Positions 17,535-24,545 of a stretch of 64,000 nt of DNA are shown here, piece by piece. The position numbers and the translations under genes were made by a program. How positions within the stretch are numbered: the stretch's first letter is position 1; every line of letters begins with the position of its first letter. The stretch is from Streptomyces sp. TLI_235 (lineage in GTDB: Bacteria > Actinomycetota > Actinomycetes > Streptomycetales > Streptomycetaceae), in assembly GCA_002300355.1 (NCBI GenBank), contig NSGV01000001.1, positions 4,278,001-4,342,000 on the forward strand, read 5' to 3'. The notes under the pieces are model-generated. The model saw only the letters and a program-made list of their open reading frames with translations, was not told the DNA's origin and did not search any database.

Positions 17535-17681
17535 ATGAATTCAGCATCGGTCGGCGCGGGCGCGGCGGTGGTCGACCCGGCGATGATGGACGTGCTCATG
17601 GCGGGTGCCGGCCGCGGCGACGTTCGGCCGGAGAACGGCAATTTCGAGTACGCGCTCTATTCGTACTATTTGCAGGCCTGA
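17535..17681 (+). CDS. Candidate 48-residue small protein (MNSASVG...SYYLQA)
   Basis: ATG at 17535 to TGA at 17681. The frame has a stop at 17505 and no other early start. Third positions are strongly G/C through the first 34 codons, as in real genes here. The C-terminus is Tyr-rich: NFEYALYSYYLQA. The sequence has an acidic/Gly middle (MDVLMAGAGRGDVRPENG). No good ribosome site is seen before 17535; an internal ATG at 17583 (MMDVLMAG) is an alternative. It lies 106 bp ahead of the encapsulin on the same strand and head to head with an ATP-grasp gene. It might be a leader peptide, a modified peptide precursor or a shell-associated protein. Expression is unproven. Confidence 0.45.
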   Translation: MNSASVGAGAAVVDPAMMDVLMAGAGRGDVRPENGNFEYALYSYYLQA

Positions 17682-17687
17682 ATTGAC

Positions 17688-17701
17688 CACTCGTACGAGT
17701 G
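17688..17701. promoter_or_regulatory. Perfect 14-bp palindrome CACTCGTACGAGTG upstream of encapsulin
   Basis: A self-complementary 14-mer, 87 bp before the encapsulin start and just after the small ORF. Size and symmetry fit a dimeric regulator site. Confidence 0.55.
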
Positions 17702-17787
17702 ATTGCGGGCAGGGCCGAACGGGCGTCAGCATATTTTGGCAAAGCGCCGCGTCCGGTGCGCTCATGCTTCGTGCGAAGGGTTCCTCG

Positions 17788-19212
17788 ATGTCGACCGAAA
17801 CCAGCATTGGTGTTCCTGCGCAGGGGGGCGAGCCGCAGGTGCGGCAGCAGTCCAGCCTGAGCACGGCCGGTGCGCGGAATCTGGCCAGCACCACCAAATC
17901 GGCCCCCCAGATGCAGGAGATCAGCTCGCGCTGGCTGCTGCGGATGCTCCCCTGGGTGCAGGTGTCCGGCGGCACGTACCGGGTGAACCGCCGGCTCACC
18001 TACGCGGTCGGCGGCGGCCGGGTCGCCTTCGCCCGCACCGGCTCGCGGGTCAGGGTCGTGCCGCCCTCGCTGCGCGAGCTGCCGCTGCTGCGGGAGGTCT
18101 CGGACGAGGCACTGCTCGTCGCCCTGGCCGGCGGATTCGAACAGCGCGAGTTCCGGGCCGGCGAGCAGCTGGTGGCCGCGGGAGACCCGGTCGGCGAGCT
18201 GCTGCTGGTCGCCCACGGCAAGGTCGAGCGGCACGGCACCGGCCGGTACGGCGAGTCCACCGTGCTGGGCTCGCACGCCGACGGCGACCACCTGGGGGAC
18301 GAGGCGCTGCTGCGGGCGGACGCGGTGTGGCCGGTCGGCGTCCGCGCCACCACCGCCGGCACCCTGCTCGCCCTGCCCCGCGCCGCCTTCGAACGGGTCG
18401 CCGACTCCGCGCCCGAGCTGCGCGAGCGCGCCCGGGCCCTCGCCGCGGGCGGCCGGCGCCCGCAGAACAAGCACGGCGAGGCGGCCATCGAGCTCTCGGC
18501 GGGCCACGCCGGCGAGCACCAACTGCCCGCCACCTTCGTCGACTACGAACTCGCCCCGCGCGAGTACGAGCTGAGCGTCGCGCAGACGGTGCTGCGGGTG
18601 CACACCCGTGTCGCCGATCTCTACAACCAGCCGATGGACCAGACCGAGCACCAGCTGCGGCTCACCGTCGAGGCCCTGCGCGAGCGGCAGGAGCACGAGC
18701 TGGTCAACAACCCCGAGTTCGGGTTGCTCACCAACGCGGACCACACCCAGCGCATCCAGACGCACTCCGGCCCGCCCACGCCCGACGACATGGACGACCT
18801 GCTCAGCCGCCGCCGCGGCACCCGGTTCTACCTGGCCCACCCCAGGGCGATCGCCGCCTTCGGCCGCGAGTGCAACCGGCGCGGCGTGTACCCCGGTTCG
18901 GTGGAGGTCGAGGGCCGACGAGTGCCGGCCTGGCGGGGCGTGCCGATCCTCAGCTGCAACAAGATCCCGATCACCGACGGCGCGAGCTCGATCCTCGCCA
19001 TGCGCATCGGCGAGGACAGCCAGGGCGCGATCGGCCTGCACCAGACCGGTATCCCCGACGAGTTCGAGCCGAGCCTCTCGGTCCGCTTCGCCGGCATCGA
19101 CGAGAAGGCCGTCATCTCCTACCTGGTCACCGCCTACTACTCGGCGGCGATCCTCGTACCGGATGCGGTGGGCGTCCTGGAGAACGTCGTCGTGGACGGC
19201 CCGCGCGGCTGA
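17788..19212 (+). CDS. Family 2B encapsulin nanocompartment shell protein (with cyclic-nucleotide-binding-like domain)
   Basis: 474 residues from ATG at 17788, preceded by AAGGG. The SrpI-like N-arm (about 1-80: QMQEISSRWLLRMLPWVQV) leads into a cyclic-nucleotide-binding-like insertion (about 92-215: FRAGEQLVAAGDPVGELLLVAHGKVE, GDEALLRADAVWPVGVRATT), then the HK97-type capsid fold (about 230-474) with the E-loop/P-domain region RRRGTRFYLAHPRAIAAFGREC and an A-domain ending SAAILVPDAVGVLENVVV. Family 2 encapsulins assemble into T=1 protein shells that enclose enzymes; type 2B has this inserted domain and in actinobacteria accompanies terpene enzymes. The next gene encodes a polyprenyl synthase, the likely cargo. 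No bound nucleotide has been assumed, as many such domains have lost the phosphate-binding Arg. Confidence 0.93.
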   Translation: MSTETSIGVPAQGGEPQVRQQSSLSTAGARNLASTTKSAPQMQEISSRWLLRMLPWVQVSGGTYRVNRRLTYAVGGGRVAFARTGSRVRVVPPSLRELPLLREVSDEALLVALAGGFEQREFRAGEQLVAAGDPVGELLLVAHGKVERHGTGRYGESTVLGSHADGDHLGDEALLRADAVWPVGVRATTAGTLLALPRAAFERVADSAPELRERARALAAGGRRPQNKHGEAAIELSAGHAGEHQLPATFVDYELAPREYELSVAQTVLRVHTRVADLYNQPMDQTEHQLRLTVEALRERQEHELVNNPEFGLLTNADHTQRIQTHSGPPTPDDMDDLLSRRRGTRFYLAHPRAIAAFGRECNRRGVYPGSVEVEGRRVPAWRGVPILSCNKIPITDGASSILAMRIGEDSQGAIGLHQTGIPDEFEPSLSVRFAGIDEKAVISYLVTAYYSAAILVPDAVGVLENVVVDGPRG

Positions 19213-19272
19213 CCGGACGCACCCGACAGCGGACCCGCACAACAGGAGCGGACCAGTACGGCGCACCGGCAC

Positions 19273-19314
19273 AGCCGGACGGACAGAGCCGGACGGACAG
19301 AGCCGGACAGACAG
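19273..19314 (+). repeat. Three tandem 14-bp repeats (AGCCGGACGGACAG)
   Basis: Copies at 19273-19286, 19287-19300 and 19301-19314; the third has one change. They sit in the 182-bp spacer between encapsulin and polyprenyl synthase. Confidence 0.8.
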
Positions 19315-19394
19315 AGCAGCGCAGCAGGACACAGCAGCACGGCACGGGCGGACCGCACGGCCGCCCGTGCCGCCACACCGAGGGGGAGGACCAC

Positions 19395-20444
19395 ATGGGG
19401 ATCTTCGCGCCGGAACGCGACCAGACCGACGGGAACGAGGCCGCCGACGTGCTCGCCCGTGCCCGCAGGACCGTCGACCCGGGCCTGCACGCCGCCGTCG
19501 ACTCCCTGCCGGACTCGATGCGCCGCATCGCCGGCTACCACTTCGGCTGGTGGGAGGCGGACGGCACACCCAGCGCCGCGGACCCAGGCAAGGCGATCCG
19601 GCCGGCCCTGGTGCTCGCCGCCACCCAGGCGGCGGGCGGCCGCCCCGGCGCCGCCGTCCGGGCCGCCGTCGCGGTCGAGCTGGTGCACAACTTCACCCTG
19701 CTCCACGACGACGTCATCGACCGGGATCGCACCCGACGCCACCGGCCCACCGCCTGGCGGGTGTTCGGCACCACCGAGGCGATCCTGGCCGGCGACGCGA
19801 TGCACTCGCTGGCCCTCCGGGTGCTCGCCGAGGACACCCACCCCGCCGCCCCGTCCGCCGTCCGCCGGCTCGCCGACTGCGTGGTCGAGCTCTGCGCCGG
19901 CCAGCAGGCGGACTGCGCCTTCGAGCAGCGCAGCGACGTCACGCTGGCCGAGTGCCTCGCCATGGCGGAGGGCAAGACGGGTGCGCTGCTCGGCTGCGCC
20001 TGCGCCCTGGGCGCGCTCTACGCCGGGGCGGGCGAGGGCGTCGCCGATGTGATGGACGCCTTCGGCCGGGAGATCGGCCTGGCCTTCCAGCTGATCGACG
20101 ACCTGATCGGCATCTGGGGCGATCCGGCGGTCACCGGCAAGCCCGTCGGTGCCGACCTCGCCGCCCGGAAGAAGTCCCTGCCGGTGGTGTACGCGCTGAG
20201 CAGCGGCACCCCGGCCGCCGCCGAGCTGGCCGCCCTCTACGCGCTGGACCGCCCGCTCAGCGCCGCCGAGCTGCAGCGGGCCGCCGCCGCGGTGGAGCGG
20301 GCCGGCGGCCGCAGCTGGGCCCAGGGCGAGTCCTGCGAGCGGATGGCCTCGGCGATCGCCCACCTCGCGGAAGTCATCCCGGACCCGTCCGAGGCGGACG
20401 ACCTGCTCGCGCTCGCCGAACTCGTCACCCGCCGCTCGCACTGA
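19395..20444 (+). CDS. Polyprenyl (isoprenyl) diphosphate synthase, probable encapsulin cargo
   Basis: 349 residues from ATG at 19395 with an AGGGGGAGGA ribosome site. Both Asp-rich motifs are present: LLHDDVIDRDRTRRHRPT (first, near 114) and FQLIDDLIGIWGD (second, near 233), with KAIRPALVLA near 65 for IPP binding and KKSLPVVYAL after the second motif. It condenses IPP with allylic diphosphates; chain length cannot be set from sequence alone. An N-terminal segment of about 30 polar residues (GIFAPERDQTDGNEAAD) precedes the fold and could carry the shell-targeting signal, since family 2 cargo is recruited through N-terminal regions. It lies 182 bp after the encapsulin gene on the same strand. 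Confidence 0.93.
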   Translation: MGIFAPERDQTDGNEAADVLARARRTVDPGLHAAVDSLPDSMRRIAGYHFGWWEADGTPSAADPGKAIRPALVLAATQAAGGRPGAAVRAAVAVELVHNFTLLHDDVIDRDRTRRHRPTAWRVFGTTEAILAGDAMHSLALRVLAEDTHPAAPSAVRRLADCVVELCAGQQADCAFEQRSDVTLAECLAMAEGKTGALLGCACALGALYAGAGEGVADVMDAFGREIGLAFQLIDDLIGIWGDPAVTGKPVGADLAARKKSLPVVYALSSGTPAAAELAALYALDRPLSAAELQRAAAAVERAGGRSWAQGESCERMASAIAHLAEVIPDPSEADDLLALAELVTRRSH

Positions 20445-20553
20445 GCGCCCCTGCGCCGCCGGCCCCCGTGCCGCGGCGGACCCCCGTGCCGCGGACCCCT
20501 ATGCCGCCGGTCCCCGGGCGGGCCGACCGCCCGGGGGCCGGCTCTCAGGCGCT

Positions 20554-21558
20554 TCAGACCGCCCCGGCGAGGAGCTTCTGCTCCTTCTCCTCGGCGATGC
20601 CCAGCGGCGTCGAGCCCTGCATGTACGGGGTGGTGCGGGGGCCGCGGCGCCCGATCCACGCCCAGGTGTCGCGGACGGTCTCCTCGACGGGCCGGCTGTG
20701 CAGGCCGGCGGCCCGGGCCCGGGCGGTGTCGGCCTGCCAGATACCGGCCCAGTCCGGCTGGTCGGGCGTCCACAGCGGCAGCTCCGTCCAGGGTGTGACC
20801 TCGGCGGCGAGCAGCGCGTCGTCGCCGACGGGCACGAACTCGGCGTCGCTGCCGGTGGCCTCGGCGCACGCGCGCAGCATCGCTTCCATGGTGGTCCCGC
20901 CGGCCGGTCCGGTGGTGATGTACCGGCCGCTCCTCCCGTCCTCCAGCAGGCCGAGGCCGAAGGCGGCGAAGTCGCGGGCGTCGATCAGCTGGAGGGCACG
21001 GTCCGGGTTGCCGGGGAGGACCACCCGACCGCCCCGGGCGACCCGCTCCAGCCACCAGAGCAGTCGGCCGACGTTCTCGTGGGGGCCGATCAGCAGGCCG
21101 CAGTTGAGCAGGGTGGAGCGCTCGCCGAAGTACTCGGTCACGGCGCGTTCGCAGCCGGCCTTGAGGGCGTTGGCGGGCGGCTGGTCCGGCGGGGTGTCGG
21201 CCGGGCAGTCGAGGGTGGCGGAGGTCTCGTCGACCGGCCGGCCGGGCCAGTCGGCGAAGGCGTGGACGGAGGAGACGAGGCTGTAGTGGCCGGCCCGGTC
21301 GCGCAGCAGCCGGGCGGCCGCGGCGACGGCGTGGGGCTGCTGGCCGGAGGTGTCGACGACGGCGTCCCAGGTGCGGCCCTCGACGAGCCGGGCCAGGTCC
21401 TCCGGCACGGTGCGGTCGCCGCGGACGGCCTCGACCCCGGCCTGGTCCGGTCCGGTGACGCCGCGGTTGAAGGTGGTGACCCGGTGGCCGCGGGCGAGGG
21501 CGTCCGAGACATAGGCCCGACCCAGGAAGGCCGAGCCGCCCAGAATGAGGATGTTCAT
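20554..21558 (-). CDS. NAD-dependent epimerase/dehydratase (SDR family) protein
   Basis: 334 residues from ATG at 21558. The Rossmann dinucleotide motif is ILILGGSAFLGRAYV at the extreme N-terminus, followed by GHRVTTFNRG, DAVVDTSG and a YxxxK-like region that is replaced by ALKAGCERAV, so the classical catalytic Tyr is not obvious. It belongs to the extended SDR set that includes reductases and RNA-binding-like homologues of chloroplast CSP41. It may act as a sugar or small-molecule oxidoreductase. Oriented against the polyprenyl synthase gene, 109 bp from it, so not in the same operon. Confidence 0.85.
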   Translation of the reverse strand: MNILILGGSAFLGRAYVSDALARGHRVTTFNRGVTGPDQAGVEAVRGDRTVPEDLARLVEGRTWDAVVDTSGQQPHAVAAAARLLRDRAGHYSLVSSVHAFADWPGRPVDETSATLDCPADTPPDQPPANALKAGCERAVTEYFGERSTLLNCGLLIGPHENVGRLLWWLERVARGGRVVLPGNPDRALQLIDARDFAAFGLGLLEDGRSGRYITTGPAGGTTMEAMLRACAEATGSDAEFVPVGDDALLAAEVTPWTELPLWTPDQPDWAGIWQADTARARAAGLHSRPVEETVRDTWAWIGRRGPRTTPYMQGSTPLGIAEEKEQKLLAGAV

Positions 21559-21700
21559 ACCGGCCACCCTCTCCGGCCGGGTCCGTCCGCACACGGGCGT
21601 TCACTCCTGGCGCACCGGGCGGCGGCGTCGGCAGCCGACCGGCCGGGCAGGTCATTAGTCTCATTCCGTACCGATTTATCCCGACAGGGAGTGTGACGGC

Positions 21701-23032
21701 ATGGGTAACCCGGTCCTGGTGGACGAGGCCACGGTGCGGGGCACGGCGGCGGAGGCGTGGATCTGGGGACTGCCGATGCTGGAGAACTACCGGACGCTGT
21801 ACGCGCAGGCCGTCGACGACGCCGACCCCCGGTACATCGGCGGTTTCGGGATCTTCCGCCACTACCCGCACCCCTTCACCCCGGCCAACACCGACGTCGT
21901 CACACCCAACAACGACACCCCCTACTCCCTGGCCTGGCTCGACCTGCGGGCCGAACCGTGGGTGCTGGAGGTACCGGCCACCGACCGCTACCACGTCCTG
22001 CCGCTGCACGACCTCGACACCTGCTACGTCGGCTTCGTCGGCTCCCGCACCACCGGCGACGGCGCCGGCCGCCACCTGATCGTCGGGCCGGACCACCGCG
22101 GCACGCCCGGCGAGGGCTTCGACGGCGTCCTGCACGCCGACACCCGGCTGATCGGCATCCTCGGCCGGACCTACCTGGCGGGCCCCGAGGACGTCCCGGC
22201 CCTGGAGCGGGTCCAGGCCGGCTACCGGCTGAGCCCGCTCAGCGCCCACCTGGGCACCGAACCGCCGCCGCACGCACCCGACCCGATCTGGCCGGTCTGG
22301 CGCGAGGAGGTGCTCGACAGCCTGGAGTTCTTCTCCTTCCTCGACTTCCTGCTCGGCTTCTTCCCGGTCCTGCCGACCGACGCCGACCTCCGCCGCCGCC
22401 TCGCCGAACTCGGCATCGGAGCCGGCGGCTTCGAACCGGCCGCGCTCCCACTGGAGATCCGCGAGGCCATGGCCCGGGGCATCGCCGACGCCCGCGCCAG
22501 GCTGGACGCTGCGGTCGCCGAGAGCCACGACTCCACCGCCCTCTTCGGCACCCGGGTCCAGCTGGGCACGGACCACCTGGGCCGGGCGATCGGCGTGGTC
22601 CGGGGCCTGTACGGGCTGCCGGTCGAGGAGGCCTGGTACACCTGCTGGATCTCCGAGAGCGGCCCCGACGCGGCGGACGGCCCGCCGCTGGACGGCGCGG
22701 CCCACGACTACGTCCTGCGGTTCCCGTCCGGCGGCCTCCCACCCGCCCGGTACTTCTGGTCCGTCACCGTCTACGGCCTCCCCGGGCAGCTCCTGGTCGC
22801 CAACCCGATCGACCGCTACGCGATCGGCGACCGCACCCCCGGCCTGACCGCCGACGAGGACGGCGGACTGACCCTCCGGCTGCGCCACGAGCGCCCCGAG
22901 GACCCGCGGGAGCAGGCCAACTGGCTGCCCGTGCCGGCCGGCCCGTTCATGGCGGTGCTGCGCGTGTACGGCCCGGACCCCACCGTCCTCGACGGCCGCT
23001 GGCCGCGGCCGCCCCTGCTCGCCCGCCCCTGA
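21701..23032 (+). CDS. DUF1254/DUF1214 domain protein
   Basis: 443 residues from ATG at 21701 with an AGGGAG site 10 bases before. The N-terminal half has YIGGFGIFRHYPHPFTPANTDVVTPNNDTPYSLAWLDL, the hallmark of DUF1254, and the C-terminal half has GGLPPARYFWSVTVYGLPGQLLVANPIDRYAIGDRTPGL, the hallmark of DUF1214. These two domains often occur together; members are widespread but their activity is not established. No signal peptide is seen. It starts a new plus-strand block after the SDR gene, which it diverges from. Confidence 0.88.
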   Translation: MGNPVLVDEATVRGTAAEAWIWGLPMLENYRTLYAQAVDDADPRYIGGFGIFRHYPHPFTPANTDVVTPNNDTPYSLAWLDLRAEPWVLEVPATDRYHVLPLHDLDTCYVGFVGSRTTGDGAGRHLIVGPDHRGTPGEGFDGVLHADTRLIGILGRTYLAGPEDVPALERVQAGYRLSPLSAHLGTEPPPHAPDPIWPVWREEVLDSLEFFSFLDFLLGFFPVLPTDADLRRRLAELGIGAGGFEPAALPLEIREAMARGIADARARLDAAVAESHDSTALFGTRVQLGTDHLGRAIGVVRGLYGLPVEEAWYTCWISESGPDAADGPPLDGAAHDYVLRFPSGGLPPARYFWSVTVYGLPGQLLVANPIDRYAIGDRTPGLTADEDGGLTLRLRHERPEDPREQANWLPVPAGPFMAVLRVYGPDPTVLDGRWPRPPLLARP

Positions 23033-23138
23033 GCGGCCCGCCGCCGGAGAATGTGCGGCGCAGGCTGTAACGCCGCGGTGCGCCGACCGCGTCCTACAAG
23101 GGGGCGGCGGACAGCGGCAGCGGGAGGAGGGGACGGGC

Positions 23139-23681
23139 ATGGCCGGGGGAGGGCCGGGGCGGGCGGGCAAGGACGACGAGTTCCTCGAGTTCGCCGCCAC
23201 ACGGACGAGCCATCTGTACCGTTCCGCCTGCCTGCTGACGGGCGGTGACACCCACCTCGCCGAGGACCTCGTCCAGGAGACGCTCGGCCGGATGTACGCC
23301 GTCTGGCGCCCCGGCAGCCGGCGCCCCGGCACGCGCCGGATCGACAACCCCCCGGCCTACGCCCAGGGCGTCCTCTACCGCCTCTTCCTCTCGCACGTCC
23401 GCCGGCGCAGCAGCACCGAGCGCCCGGTCGGGGACCTGCCGGAGCAGGCCGCCGCGGACGGCGACTCCTCGCTGCGGGTCACCCTCGTCGATGCACTCGC
23501 CCGGCTCTCCGCGCGGGACCGCGCCGTGCTGGTGCTCCGCTACTGGGAGGACGTCAGCGTGGAGGAGACCGCCGAACTGCTCGGCGCCAGCCCGGGCGCC
23601 GTCCGGACACAGACCTCACGGGCCCTCACCCGGCTCCGCGTGCTGATCGGTGACGCCCTGCCCGACCTCGCCCTGCACTGA
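23139..23681 (+). CDS. SigE family RNA polymerase sigma factor
   Basis: 180 residues from ATG at 23139. Region 2 (FLEFAATRTSHLYRSACLLTGGDTHLAEDLVQETLGRMYAVWR, residues about 12-55) and region 4 (LSARDRAVLVLRYWEDVSVEETAELLGASPGAVRTQTSRALTRLR, about 122-167) are complete, as in the short actinobacterial SigE-family ECF factors. The next gene, 68 bp downstream, encodes a membrane protein that probably regulates it. Confidence 0.92.
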   Translation: MAGGGPGRAGKDDEFLEFAATRTSHLYRSACLLTGGDTHLAEDLVQETLGRMYAVWRPGSRRPGTRRIDNPPAYAQGVLYRLFLSHVRRRSSTERPVGDLPEQAAADGDSSLRVTLVDALARLSARDRAVLVLRYWEDVSVEETAELLGASPGAVRTQTSRALTRLRVLIGDALPDLALH

Positions 23682-23749
23682 CGGTGTCCCGCCCGCGCGC
23701 CCGACCACCGAGACCCACCCGATCCGACGGCAGAGACGGTGAACCAGCC

Positions 23750-24532
23750 ATGTCCGACACACCCGACCGGCTTCCCGAGGAGGAGCTCGTCCAGCTCTTC
23801 CGGGAGACCGGCGACGGCTTCCTGGCCGACAGCCCGCGGATCGTGCTCGGCGCCGTCGAGCGCGGCAGGGCGCTGCGCCGCCGCCGGGTCGCGTCGGTGC
23901 TCGGCGGGACGGCGGCACTGGTCGTTCTCGCGGGCGGCGGCGCGGTACTGGCAGGCCTCCCCGGGCGCGTCGACGGAGTCCGGCCGCTGGACGGCGCCGC
24001 GTCGCCGGCCGGGCGCGCGCCGGGCATGACCGACCAGGAGATGGTGGCGGCCCTCACCTCCCACCTCGGCGGCCTGCGGGTCGTCGACGCCCGGGGCACC
24101 GGGACGGTCGCCGCCGCCGCGGCGGGGACGACACCGCTGGCGGAGCTCACCGTGGACGACGGCAACGGCCGGCGGGGCATCCGGGCGGCGGTCTGGCGCG
24201 ACACGGTCCGGACCGTGCTGCAGTCCACCGTCTGCGAGCGGCCCGGCCACTCCGGGATCACCTGCGACCGGACGGTGCTGCCGGACGGCTCCGCCCTGAT
24301 GACCTGGACGTCCGGCTACCCGGAGACCGGGGCCAAGTCCTGGTGGTGCCTGCTCGCCGCGCCCTCCGGCAAGCGGGTGTCGATCACCGAGTGGAACTCC
24401 TCCGAGCCCGGCGATTCGGGTGGCCGCAACGACCCGCCGCTGCCCGTCCGGGAGCTCCAGACGGTCGCCGCGGACCCGGTCTGGGACCGCGCGGTGGAGG
24501 ACGGCGGCGGGGGCGCCACGGCCCGGTCCTGA
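23750..24532 (+). CDS. Single-pass membrane protein, probable partner of the SigE-type sigma factor
   Basis: 260 residues from ATG at 23750. The cytoplasmic part is residues 1-43 (EEELVQLFRETGDGFLADSP), a helix follows (VASVLGGTAALVVLAGGGAVLAGL, about 48-70), and the rest is extracytoplasmic with three cysteines (STVCERPGHSGITCDR and WWCLLA). Cotranscription with the sigma gene at 23139 is likely. This position and topology are usual for anti-sigma-like partners, but there is no ZAS motif, so the role is inferred. Confidence 0.8.
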   Translation: MSDTPDRLPEEELVQLFRETGDGFLADSPRIVLGAVERGRALRRRRVASVLGGTAALVVLAGGGAVLAGLPGRVDGVRPLDGAASPAGRAPGMTDQEMVAALTSHLGGLRVVDARGTGTVAAAAAGTTPLAELTVDDGNGRRGIRAAVWRDTVRTVLQSTVCERPGHSGITCDRTVLPDGSALMTWTSGYPETGAKSWWCLLAAPSGKRVSITEWNSSEPGDSGGRNDPPLPVRELQTVAADPVWDRAVEDGGGGATARS

Positions 24533-24545
24533 ACCCCGGGCGGGG

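Larger units (their letters stand above)
17312..17787. other. Divergent intergenic region upstream of the encapsulin
   Basis: 476 bp between the ATP-grasp and encapsulin starts. It contains a candidate small ORF (17535-17681) and a perfect 14-bp palindrome (17688-17701). Promoters in both directions are expected; an AT-rich ATATTTT at 17731-17737 could be part of the encapsulin promoter. Confidence 0.5.

Noticed and set aside
18608..21286. 892-codon plus-strand frame over the encapsulin and synthase
   Set aside because: Arg/Ala/Pro-rich shadow in the wrong frame, no motif, no ribosome site.
20237..23347. 1036-codon minus-strand open frame
   Set aside because: It overlaps the polyprenyl synthase, SDR and DUF1254 genes, all of which have clear family motifs. 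Long antisense frames are expected at this GC.
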